The notes beneath the pieces are model-generated. The model was not told the origin of the DNA. It worked only from the letters and a program-made list of their open reading frames with translations, and ran no database searches. Position numbers and translations under genes: made by a program. A stretch of 64,000 bases of DNA from Puffinus mauretanicus (taxonomy: Eukaryota > Chordata > Aves > Procellariiformes > Procellariidae). The stretch covers positions 310,001 through 374,000 of the forward strand of contig JAJKFH010000741.1 in NCBI GenBank assembly GCA_023333565.1. The letters are read 5' to 3'. Within the stretch, counting starts at the first letter, position 1. Every line of letters starts with the position of its first letter. Positions 47,693-59,400 of the stretch are shown in pieces.

Positions 47693-47769
47693 TGTTTGAT
47701 GTGGGGAAGAGGATGAAAAAGCTGAGGCTTTTTGACTTTTAGGAATTTAAGGCTGTTGTCTCAGTCCGG

Positions 47770-48060
47770 GTGTGGTCTCCCCGATTTCTTTTCACTCCCT
47801 TCCCGTCACCCACATCCAGGGATTGCAGGCCAGGAGCAGGGCAGCGCTGCCCGCACAGCAAGCGCCCGCTTCCAACCCCTCCCCAGCTCTGCCCCCCCCG
47901 TTCTCACCGCTGTGAACCGCCGCCTGGACAGCAGAGGGGGGGCCTTTTGTCCAGCCCTGCTGCGCTGCTGGGCATTGGCGGGCGGCGTCCCCGCTCGGCG
48001 GAGGCGGGGGGGCAGATTTCCCCCGGCCAGCGGCGCTTTCTGGGCGAGCGGTGGGTTGGT
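47770..48060. promoter_or_regulatory. CpG-rich patch
   Basis: GC-rich DNA that becomes CpG-dense at 47900-48050 (for example gaaccgccgcctgg, ggcgggcggcgtccccgctcgg). Frames of 111-115 codons overlap here on the plus strand, and a 98-codon frame overlaps on the minus strand. All are proline/arginine-rich, as GC-rich DNA dictates. It may be a regulatory CpG island; no TATA box or clear donor was assigned. Confidence 0.35.
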
Positions 48061-49448
48061 TTCTGTTTCCGTGTTTTAGCTAAAGACCAGATCAAAACTA
48101 AGTAAAATCGGAGAGTTAAACAGAGAGGAAGGAAAAAAGAGTTTTGGCTGGCATGTGGTTTTCCATCGGCTCTTTTCACAATTTTGTTTACTGAAAACAA
48201 GATAAGTTTTCAACTATGTATTTATTGGATTTGTAATTGAAAGGACCATTATTAAAAACCTCTGACAAGCTAGATAAGGCTTTCTGTTTTGGTTTTAACA
48301 GGTCTGCTGAAAACTTATGATATAATCTATAACTATTTATGAGTTAATTTCTTTCACTGATATAAATTTTTTTCTAATCCTTCTGCAAGGTCCTTCAGTT
48401 TCTCCTCCTGTGGAGCCCAAGGGAACCAGAAAATTAAAATGTAAGGCAGCAATCGCAGTGAATTATAATTTTATTGTTTCCCATATGAAGAATTAGTTTC
48501 TTCCATTTCTTGTTCTTGTTACAACCTTTGTCATGAGCATAAATTATCAAAATTTTTCATTGTTTAATATTCCATGAAAATTCTAGTGGAAGGAAGACAG
48601 TTTGAACTTTGTGCTGCGCTGCTTTCTGGTTTGGATTTCTTCTCCTGCGTCTTTAACAAAGAATAATCAAAACAGCCAACTTCTTGCAGTTCTTAACAGC
48701 AGAGCCGTTGAGACATTAGGTTTTTTGTGGTCCTTAGGTGTGGAGATACCCTGTGCAGAAAGGTAGTGACAAGGGGGTAACCTGCACGGGATTTCCGCTT
48801 CTTACGTGGCCTCCAAAATTGAATTGAACTCACTCTGCTGTGGAATGGGGACAGATTGAACATCCAAATAATTATCTACTCTCTATGATTTTATCATGAG
48901 TTTGGTAAAGAATATAAAATAGTTCTTGGGGGTCTTGAACAGGAAATTTTGGTAGTGCAGTTAGGCTTTTCATAGATGTGCTATAAACTCCTTAGGAAAT
49001 CTGGATTGGGCTTTGAGTTGACAACAAAATCTCCAATCTCAAGCCAGCTACTGTTTTTTTTATGGGTCTAGCCGGCCTCGGCATAGGTTTCTATGAAACT
49101 TTGGAATGAGAAAAAAATCAGTTCTACTTTTTTAAAAAGAGTAATGTTTTTTTTTTAATTGGGCTTTCCCTGCCCCCCAGTAATTTTCAGTGAGGAAGCA
49201 CTGGTGTGTCATGGTCATAGATTTTAGAGTGAGGATGAACTAAGTCCCATAAACTCTGTAATGCTCAGTTGTGTTTGATGGTTTCTTCTTGTATTTTATT
49301 GCTTCAAGTAAATGCAGTATATTATTTTCTTTAGAATTACAAAGAATCATAGAAATTGGTTTTTGCACATTCTCTTTAGCACCAGCATTATTTTCCTACA
49401 TATATTACATTCCCTTTTCCTGATTCTTTATTATATTCTCCTTCTTTC
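48061..49448. other. no gene recognised
   Basis: AT-rich, repeat-free sequence. Positions 48190-48400 are homogeneous and rich in TAAT/TTTA words, a style often seen in conserved non-coding DNA. Alignment would be needed to say so. Confidence 0.45.
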
Positions 49449-50043
49449 TGTGCTGGGGTTTTGGCTGAGAGAGTTAATTTTCTTTATAGTAGCTAGTATG
49501 GGGCTGTGTTTTGGATTTGTGCTGAAAACAGTGTTGATAACACAGGGATGTTTTAGTTCCTGCTGAGCAGTTCTTACACAGAGTCAAGGCCTTTTCTGCT
49601 CCTCACCCCACCCCACCAGCGAGGAGACTGGGGGTGCACAAGGAGCTGGGAGGGGACACAGCTGGGACAGCTGACCCCAACTGACCAAAGGGATATCCCA
49701 TACCATATGATGTCATGCTCAGCATATAAAGCTGGGGGAAGAAGGAGGGGGGGGGCGTTCGGAGTGATGGCGTTTGTCTTCCCAAGTAACTGTTACGCGT
49801 GATGGAGCCCTGCTTTCCTGGGGATGGCTGAACACCTGCCTGCCGATGGGAGTGGTGAATGAATTCCTTGTTTTGCTTTACTTGCTTGCATGGCTTTTGC
49901 TTTACCTATTGAACTGTCTTTATCTCAACCCACGAGTTTTCTCACTTTTACTCTTCCAATTCTTTCCCCCATCCCACCGGGGGGGGGGGAATGAGCGAGC
50001 GGCTGGGTGGGGCTTAGTTGCTGGCTGGGGTTAAACCATGACA
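49449..50043 (+). mobile_element. solo ERV LTR (ERVL-like), older copy
   Basis: About 595 bp from TGTGCTGGGGTTTTGGCTG to ACCATGACA, clearly of the same family as the copies at 26.5 and 30.6 kb. Its central part (about 49740-49860) differs, which suggests another subfamily. A good TATA box (TATAAA) sits at 49725-49730, the CRE-like site has decayed to TGATGTCA, and the polyadenylation signal is degenerate (attgaactg near 49913). Flanks ctttc and cttta are only a loose target-duplication candidate. No internal viral sequence adjoins it. Confidence 0.9.
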
Positions 50044-53000
50044 ACTTTATGTCCCTTCTAGAGAAGCAGCAGAAAAACTGCTGTTCACCTCGGTGGATGC
50101 TTGTTGACACGGCTATGACCGCAGTTTCACAACCTCCCTCCCATGAGTTACGTGCAGTAGGAAGGTGATATTAAGGAAGAAAGTATTTCAATGACTGTCT
50201 TCCTTCAGCTCATGATGTAGGAGAAGAAAATGTATAAACAGCAGAGACAGAAAGAAGAAAGCAGTGTGAACAATGGGGAGATTTCATACGCCTAAATGAA
50301 GGTATCCAGATGAGGGGTCAAAGTGTTTGGCTAAGTCAAATTGTCCTTGTGTAGTCCCCTGGTTAAATGATATATATGAGGACTAGGGGTAAACCCAGCC
50401 CATTAGAAGCCACAGTTCAGCAAAAGCCGCTCTCTCCTTTGCGGTGCTGGTTCCCTCCTTGCAGCAACCTTGAACTCGTAGGACACAAAGGCAACAAACC
50501 GCTGTCGTTATCGTCCTTTCTCTGAAGTCGAACCATTTCTGCGGTCCCCCCGCACACCAGCTCCTCTTCTCACTCATCTTCTTCAGGCAAGCTGAAAGAG
50601 AGCAGAAGATGAAATATAGGCTGAAATAAAGGGCAGCTCCTGACTTTCTCATCGTGGGCAAGGGACAAGTAAATAATCCCACTACAGACCTATCAGTACT
50701 GTCCTATTAAAACCTGACATGTCATTTATAGTCGGGAGTTGGAAATGCTGAGTGCTATGTAACACCGCATTCAAAGCCTGCTTCAGGTGCAAATCCGTTG
50801 AATAAAAACTCTCATTACTTACTTCTTTTACTGTCTTTCCCATTAAGGTGATTATGTTAGGCGCTGATGAGAGAATAACCTTCCGAAGTTATCTGTGCGA
50901 TGACTTTAGCATAGCAGATCATTTAGGGAGACATTTTAGAAAGTCTGAACTGCTATTTCCTGGGCTCTTCGAATAGTGTGGAAATACAGTTTGTTTTACA
51001 GGAAGCATGGCTTTTAGTCAATACGGCAGGAATTGAAGGATAATGAAGAACAATTGTGGAGTGAGGGAACAAGTTCATGAAGCACTATAAACCTTCTAAT
51101 TTCTAAGACACCCGTTCTAATATGATCCATTTACTGAAAATAATCAATTCTAGACATGGATTTTTTTGTTGTGCAAACGTCTTGAAGACTATAAGAATTC
51201 CTCTGGGTTTTACTGAGGTTACTGAGATGCTTGGCACTGAATAAGTGCCTATGTGCTTTTTCCAGTCTGGGCAATATGGACTGGACGATTTTTCACTTAT
51301 CTGGGAACTCCTATAACAGTGCCATAGCTGCTCTTTCATGTGCTTTGCTTTACGTCATGCTTAAGAGTTTCCCTGCAGAGCCTTGTTTGCTGCAATCCTA
51401 GCATGCGGGTTTTGCTTATGGGTATAAAGTGATCAGTATTTAATTCAAAGTAGTTGCATGTAAATGTGAAATTCCTGCATGAAATAAATCTTTCCACTTT
51501 GCAGAAAAGGTGGTTATTGGTATCAGCTTATTATTCTGCAAGAGAACTTTGATAGTAACATTTGTCGCTCTAATTCCAGGGATTTAATTTTGGAGTAGTA
51601 TCAAAAAGAATCAATGTAACAGCTTATGTTGTACCTCAAAAACAATCAGTATTCTAACTTCTTATTAATTATATGAAGTTGAAAAATATCGTTTCAGAAA
51701 GGCACTTGACATAAATGCCTCTAACAAAGTATAGAAAGATGATGTCAAATGGAAAAAATAATGGACAAGACTTATCCACAGTATGGTTCCACATTTGCTT
51801 TTTGTGGCCATTTCAAACAGCGTCTCGCTCAGTATTACATCATGTCTTGATATTATCTGTGGAATGCAGGGCAAAGTAATGATGTCGGGTTTGTATTTGT
51901 GAAACTGGTTAGTGGTGTCATCGAATCTTTTAAGACCTCACCTACCTGACAAAGTAGTTTAATTGGAAAACATTCCGTTCTTCTTTAGACTTGGAGGAAT
52001 TCGGATCATAGTTCTACTGCTGTGCCCCTGTGGAAGAAAAAAAAAAAGCCATGGCTCCAATTTAGAGAGGCGTCTAAGCACGTGCTTAATCCTAAGCAAT
52101 CCGTGGGAGTGAATAGAAGTTAAATATGCATAAATGGTTTGCTGACTTGAGCCTGTGGGCAGCAGAGCTCATCAATAACAGAACTAAGTGGATTAAATAG
52201 AGGCTGTGGTTCAAGAGAGTCTGTAAAAAAAAAAAAATAACCAAACCCTCATGGTAAAATCGAACACGCTCCAGTGCTCTCCTGAATAAGATAGTTTTCC
52301 TAATGTGGTGCTGCAACGTATAGGTTGAGATGGGAAGAGGACCATGGGTTCCAGTAAAGGACTCAAAAACCGAAGGGGTATGGAGGAGGCAGCTAGTGAG
52401 AAACACATGGAGGCAGGTTTAAAGTGGAAGCTGGAACGTGGATCAACAGAGCAACAGCTGAACCAAATGGAGTGGGAGTTAGCCCCTGGCATTCGAATCA
52501 TCCAGCACCAGCATTTTGTCAAAAATAAACAAAGCAGCAAACAACGAATGGCAAAGGATGCAGAGCCAAATGAAACCCTTTGCCAGCCAAGCGTGCAAAA
52601 TTTTCCCAGAATATACTTATAATCAGCTTTTTAAAAAATGGAATAAAGCACCTGGCTTCTCACTACGGGAGGAAAGGGAGGGGAAGATGTATTTTTTGCG
52701 ATACAGGAGGCTATGAAGAGAGAAAAAAAATGCAACAGCGGAGGCGAGGTCAAACCTAGCAGACACTTTTTCAGCTATGGATGAAAGCAACACACGTGTA
52801 GAGCCATCGCTCCCGGCAGGGAGCCTGGCTTCCTGGTGGCGATGCTCTTATTAGTTCGTAATACAACACAACCCACTGACATGAAGGAGAGCCCATCTAG
52901 CAAGTGCAGAGAAGACACAGACCACTGAAGGGCATCAATTGCTGTAGCTTCTCTAATCACTGTGTGATATACTAAGGAAAAGAAATGAAAGACTTGCAGG

Positions 53001-53728
53001 GAAAGGACAAGAAAATGTTTGAAGAGCTGCTCTTTTGGCATGAGGGAGGCTTTCAGAGCTTGCAGTAGATAGTTAGAGAGGTTCCCTCCGACCCCCATCT
53101 CTATTTTTATATATATAGAGCTAGATATCGAGGAATGTTATTCAAAAAGTTTGGAATTCATATGAAAGGTTTTGTTTCAAATGTATGACCTGAATTTTAA
53201 GCTAAGCTCCATTTATTGTAGAAAATGTATAAGGAGAGGTGTTTTGAAGAATAAGAAAGAGAAAAATCAATTCCAAGGAAATACAGAGGAAGGGATTTCT
53301 TGAGAAATAGGGAGAGTAACAAACAAATGCAGAATCTGGGATCTGCAGAAACCCTTTTTTAAATGGAAAAAGAAAGATGGTACAATTTATCTTGTCTTTG
53401 TCTTAGATAAAATCTCCAGCTTGGGCAAGAACAGATGTTAAAGAGTATACCTGTCCTTTCTGTAATTGTTTTTTTTTTTAGCTTGTGGGCCACTCTGAGA
53501 GTGGACAGTGGTAATAAGAAGGGAAAAATAAAGTAAAAAAAAAATTAAATCCTGTGTTTAACAACAACAAAAACCCCCTCTCTTTGTTGTATTTTATTGC
53601 ATGTAACATCAGAGAATTGGATTCTTTGAACATAATAAGACTGCAAAACTTTCAGAGAGATAGAAATGTAGCAAATCCATCACTTCTAAATTAGCAACTC
53701 CTAGTTCACGATGCATGATTTTTTACTG
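50044..53728. other. no gene recognised
   Basis: AT-rich DNA without recognised transposons. A-runs at 52036-52048 and 52226-52239 look incidental. Short frames on both strands at 52.0-52.7 kb overlap one another without family resemblance. Confidence 0.5.
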
Positions 53729-53804
53729 TCTTTCTTTCTTTCTACTTTCTTTCTTTTTTTCTTTCTGCTTTCTTTGTTCTTTCTTTCTTTTTTTCTTTCT
53801 TCCC
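53729..53804. repeat. (TTTC)n pyrimidine-rich microsatellite
   Basis: Imperfect TTTC units over about 75 bp, all pyrimidine on the plus strand except a few A and G interruptions. It ends in tccctag and therefore also resembles a splice acceptor tract. The matching Lys/Glu-rich minus frame is a repeat artefact. A shorter CT-rich run lies at 54271-54296. Confidence 0.9.
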
Positions 53805-56188
53805 TAGACATCTTCAGTTCTGCTTTGGGAAATAAGGTATTTGAAGGTCCGAGTAAATTCCTGAAGAAGCCACTAGATGTTTGGGCCCTGGCTGGCATGA
53901 AGAGCAGGCAAGGGCTCTTCCCAGGCTCAGCATCCATCCTGCTCTGAGGTTATGAATTGCCAAAATTTGGACTCAGCAGTTTCAAACTCCTGGACAGGAC
54001 GTGATCTTCCCTGAAAACAAATCTGGGACTCTGTTTCCAGCGTTAATAGCTGTAAATTGCACAGGCATAGGCAGAAATTAAATCACAGATTTTCTTCTGA
54101 TGACATGCTGTTAAAGAATAATAAACCTGAATAAACCTGAATTATTGAACCAAAAAACCCTAGGAGCAGGGTAATTTTCACATATAGTACAAAGGTGTAT
54201 AAGGCGTATTTATTGTTCTTGATTTCCTTTGATTTCATTTCACAGAGATATCCTAAATGTCTCTCTATACATCTCTCTTTCTTTCTCTCTCTCTCAGTGC
54301 TCACCTCTAAGCCTCACCAAATTTTGATCAAAGGGCATGGAATAATGTGGTTTTCACACATCTGATTATGACCTGCCATTTCTCTTTTGCATATTCTCTT
54401 TAACTTTGTAATGGGTGAAACTGAACCTTAGGTTGGGACCTGCCTTGAGTCTGCAGTTTGGAATTGGATCTAAGTGGAAATCTACAGCCTGACTGGGGTC
54501 AACTGCTTCAGATGGTCTTACCTAGATTGGAAGGAAAAAAAAAAGTATTTACTCTTTATTGCAGCCACAAATCCCAGAGTTATTTGAAATCTAAAACCTG
54601 TTATTTTGTGTTCTTTCTTCTAGCCTCTGCCTCATATCCAATTTCAGCATATTACAGAACCGGTTTCTAAGGTACTCAGTCTTCCCAGCCCGCCCTGCTG
54701 CCATATATGCAGATTCATTTCTGAAGATTAGCCCTGTGGTAATATTTGGGTTAGCTCATTTTTCCTACCAGATTTGTTTCCTACCAAATTTATCTCAAAA
54801 GCTATGGGTTTTTACATTAAAACTATGCATAGATTAATGTTTCACTCCTAAAGTGATACTTCCTTTTCATTTATCAAAATAAATGTGGCACTCACTGTAA
54901 TTCACTCAAAATCCCATCTTGCTCTGCTTCGTAATGATCATTTTCAGTTTCCATAAAAGCAGAGAAGAACTCCAGATCCCAGGGAAGTTGATGGGAAATT
55001 TGTAATCGAGTGGAAAGACGACTTCCAGCAAGATTGGTGAGTTTTCTGACAAAGAGATGAGATGACTCTCTTTGTGAGTAAATTAAGTCCCTAACAGCTC
55101 ATTTAATAGATATATGTGTCAGCTGTGAAAATAATGCAAAGGGCAATAACACTTTCTAATTAGCTTTTTCATCTTCGTAAAGTTCCTGCTCACAGTTTAT
55201 GAACAGGATAGAAAGGTCCTGTTGTGCTCCCAGGCGAGATGGGAAGAGGTAGAGCTACTGGAGAATGCCTCATCCCAGCTCCATGACGGTGAAAAATTGA
55301 ACATTTCCATTTTGAAGGCTTGAAGATGTACTAAAAGTGTAGCTGAGATGCTGATTTTCTTCCCTAGAGGAGGAATACTTGCCCATATTCTAGTTCCTTC
55401 CTGCAATAGATGTTTCTTTCTTTATGTAATGTTAAGCAATGTTAGCAGTAGCCTCCTTGCATACAAATGCATCTGAGACTGTGCCAAAAGGTTCATGCTT
55501 TTAGAGGAGACAGGATTCAGACCTGGGCAGAGGAAGACATTCAACCTATTTTTTTTACCTCCATAGAACGGATAAAATTTTGGCATGTCCTCTTCCTTCC
55601 CCTTCAGGTCTGGGAATCTGCCCCCAACTCTTCATTTCCATTTTTTCCCTTACAAGAAGCACAAAATGTTGTGTATGAACTTAAAGGGAATGCTTTACTT
55701 GTCGTTTTCTGCCCTTGGGATATTTCATTTCAGGGGAGAAGATAACAATAAATTAAATTTGGTATTATTCTCACTCTAAATTTTTTAATGATGTTTTTGC
55801 TCAGCTCCTGAATGGAAGATTGGAGAGTTGCACAGCTCTTTGTGTGAGCTCAGTAAGGTTGTTTCTGTGGGAACTCTGGAGATGGACAGGTTAATTCCTA
55901 CACCACCAAAGTGCTGTCGCTTCCTAAGTTGACTCGGGCAGTGAAATCTTGGCTCGTGGAAGCAGCAGAATAGGTCAGGCTGCAGTTTCACATTTTGTCT
56001 TCTGACAGTTTTGAGCCTATTGATTAACATTCACTCTGAATTTGTAGGTCAGTGCTTTCTGATCGTTGGGTAACAAAATGATGAAAGAACTGCACCACGA
56101 GCGCAGAGATAGCATTAAACTCATTAGACGGAATTTTGGAGCCGTTGGGTAAGGAGCATGGGTAAGGGTGGGAGTTTGGAAGGGAAAT
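53805..56188. other. no gene recognised
   Basis: AT-rich, no recognised transposon. A two-copy 12-bp repeat (aataaacctgaa) lies near 54118-54142. No exon, RNA gene or promoter signature was seen. Confidence 0.5.
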
Positions 56189-56490
56189 GGGGACAGACTT
56201 TTTAGCAGGGCCTGTTGCAATAGGATAAGGGGGAATGGTTTGAAACTCGAAGAGTTTAGACTAGATAATAAGGAAGAAATTTTTCACAATGAGGGTGGTG
56301 AAACACTGGCCCAGGTTGCCCACAGAGGTGGTAGATGCCCCATCCCTGGGAACATTCCAGGTCAGGTTGGACGGGGCTCTGAGCAACCTGATCTAGTTGA
56401 AGATGTCCCTGCCCGAGGCAGGGGGGTTGGACTAGATGACTCTAAGGGTCCCTTCCAACCCAAACTATTCTGTGATTCTATGATTCTACG
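56189..56490 (+). mobile_element. CR1 LINE fragment, 3' end
   Basis: Forward CR1 copy of about 300 bp. It enters the 3' untranslated region at 'gacagactttttagcaggg', passes 'aaatttttcacaatgagggt', 'ggcccaggttgcccaca' and 'ttggactagatgactct', and ends in two copies of the octamer tail, tgattctatgattctacg. The tail and the overall match are better preserved than in the copy at 12.3 kb, and its wording differs, so the two belong to different CR1 subfamilies. It is 5'-truncated with no coding capacity. Confidence 0.94.
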
Positions 56491-59400
56491 AAATAAGCAG
56501 TCCTCTGCCAACACTGGGCAACAGTGGAAGGGAAAGGGGAATAGGCAACGCTAATTAATAAGTAAAAAAATTACTAATATTTTTTGTGTGTGATGCCATT
56601 CTAGTTAGCATCTGGTATAATTGCATCAAGTGACATGATTCATTCATGCTGAGTTTGAGCAGTGATGGTGGTGTTCGTCATGGTTCCCATATTATGCACC
56701 TTGGGGTTTTTTGGGTAACTTAATTAAGCAGTGCTCATTTGAAAGGTTATCTTAGTTTATTTTTTTTCCCCTCAGAGTTTATTTGGAAGTTTGATGGGAT
56801 TTGTTCCTTATCTCTGTATGTCTGATATGGTTATCTGGTTTTTAAATAAAAATGCATATGGACTAATGAGTGACACAGATCAAGTTTAACAAGTAACCAA
56901 ACTCTCCTGAGAGAGTCATTCCCTTGAAATTTCCCTGAATTAGTTGGGCAGGGTTTTATTGATGTCAATGAAAACAGACACAGGTCAAAGGTTTAAATGT
57001 TAAAACAGCTATGGGAACTGTGGCAAGTGTGGTGGTTGTCCCAGCACAAAAGTTAAGGAAATCTGGGGCTTAATGGAGAGCTCATTAAATTCCCATGGGC
57101 AGTAATGCATACAAACTGTTACATGCAAGGAGTGGCGGTGTTCAGACGTATTTATGAGGCTAATAAATGGAAGAATTAACTTGGTGTGTCCTTGGGTCAA
57201 CTCGTCTGGGCACCTGATGCCTTTCTGCTGGGGTGAAGGGGGTTGACATTTCCAGACCGGACAACCATGGCAAGTCTCACTGCCTGTGACATCTGGGGAG
57301 GTGTTTGCTCTCTACCCATTTCGGCTGATGAAAGAAGCAAAAAGAGATTTTAAAAGAGGTTTGTGGAGATAAGGAGGGCAACTCAAGCTGACCCAGTGGA
57401 GAGATGCGCAGAGTTTCATCGCGGCATCTGACCTTTCTCCTCTCCTCCTGGTAAAGAGCGCTTCTCTGCAGTGCCGAAATGGGACGTGCTGTCCAGACTC
57501 CTTTCAGCACTCAGCCTGCGTAGGAAAAAAAGCAAGAGCACTGAGTAAAATAATTCATCAGGTTTGGTAGAAGTTTTCACGCCAGGATGGTGATATATTG
57601 GAGCTTCAGAAGGGGTAAAAATTTTGTTTTAGGCTTTCAATAGGAGAGCTTAGCTAAAGGGAGGAAAAATTAAAGGAGAATAAATAGGAACTCTTACCTT
57701 CTGCCCATAAAATGACCTTGTTTCCTGCTCCCAGAAGACTGAAAATGATGATTAATAATTTACAAACCTGCTGTCTATTCAGCAGGTTGGGGGTTTATGC
57801 AGCAATACTGGATTTTATAATAGCTTTAATCCCAAATTAATTTGCAGCCTTCTGAAAGTGGATTGCGGCAGAGGGACTATGATAGGAAAGAGTGATTCAC
57901 GGTAGATTATGACCAAGAGTGAATGGAAATCCTATGTTCAACTACAACTGCAGGGATGTGGAGAAGGAGAATAAGTATATCTGAGATAAAATTTACACTA
58001 GGGTACTGAAGCTAATACCATGAAACCTCATTAGGGTTTTGAAATTCAAATTGCATTCTAGAGGCTTAGAGCTAATATCCCAACAATATAGATTTTAAAA
58101 GTACGCAAGCTTTAAAGTGGGGTAATATTGACTTTCTGTGCCCCAAGGTGTGCACGCTGTTTCCCTACAGTGGATCTAGAGGAAACTCTTTCCTGACTTT
58201 TATTTTATAGGTTTGAACCTGGAATAGCTGGTATCGACAAAGTGGTCTGAACCCATATCTCAGTGAACGTCTGTGGAACCACAAGATGGGCTTGCGCCTC
58301 TGCAAACACAATAACTCTTATTTTGATACCAAAAGCCTTAACTGAAGTTAAAGCATCCTCAGCTGAGAAGCTATAGGGATAATTTCTGATGATTCTTCGT
58401 TTAGCTTTGAGTCATGGGTCTATGAAAAGACTGAAATACAGCAGGAATCGTGGCTGTTCCAAACACACGTAACAAGCACGTAGGGAAGAGCTGGCAGGAC
58501 CAGGACGGTGTAAGCTGTGATGCAGCATATGCTTGAATATGCATGAGGCCTTTTCATACGCAGCGGGTCAGAGGTTTTTTTCCTTTGAGACTATATCTTT
58601 GATTTATCCTGATGAAAAGAGAATGTCCCTTTCAAATGCATTGACTTTTACTTTAGCCATAATTTGAGATTGCCTCTCTGGGGATCAGTTACCTTGGGGA
58701 GCAAAGAACTTCAAAAAGAGATGTTTTAATGTGGAGTGGCATTGCCACAGCTGCAGTCCCGTCTTTTGCAAGAGGTGTTTTAAAGTTGATTTCAACGTAG
58801 GGTGAAGATAAAAGCTTTTCACTGTTCATTAACCTTTGTTTTGGGGCGATTCTGTTAATAAGTTGTTTTGCCTGCTTTTGTTTTGCATCATTTTGCACTG
58901 TTCTTTTTGTGTTGCTTGCTGGCAAATACCTGCATTTTCATGCCCTCTCTGCCATTTGTCCTTGGTTTCGGTTTACATTCATTTCAGTTATATTTTTTAG
59001 ATATATTTTTCAGTGGAAGAGCAAATTGTGGCAGCTTATTTAGAAAGATGAAGTTATTTAATGAACGTGAAGGTAAGGATGTTTAAGGGTCCTTTGTACC
59101 ACTAAGTGTGCTCTCGTTGATTTAAATTGCCTTTCAGGGAAGTCCTGCTATTAAAGTCTATTTGTAGGTATCTATAGATTATTTTTAATTCTTTTATAAT
59201 TACAGACCTCAATGCGAAATTGTAATCTACTTGCCTGTATTAACAGCAGAAGAAGAGATATGGCTTGTAGTCACTTCCACATGCAGAGCCAGTTTAAGGC
59301 AATTGGTTTTATTATTACTGTGTTCTTCACACTCATATGCCTCAAATTGGACTGAAGCCATTTGAATTTATCTGCTGTATCGAGGCAATCAAATGACAAG

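Noticed and set aside
26508..50043. A full provirus between the LTRs
   Set aside because: The copies are thousands of bases apart with unrelated single-copy and CR1 DNA between them, and the first has its own target duplication; they are independent solo LTRs.
53701..53937. Lys/Glu-rich minus-strand protein
   Set aside because: It is a translation of the TTTC microsatellite; no domain or conserved start.
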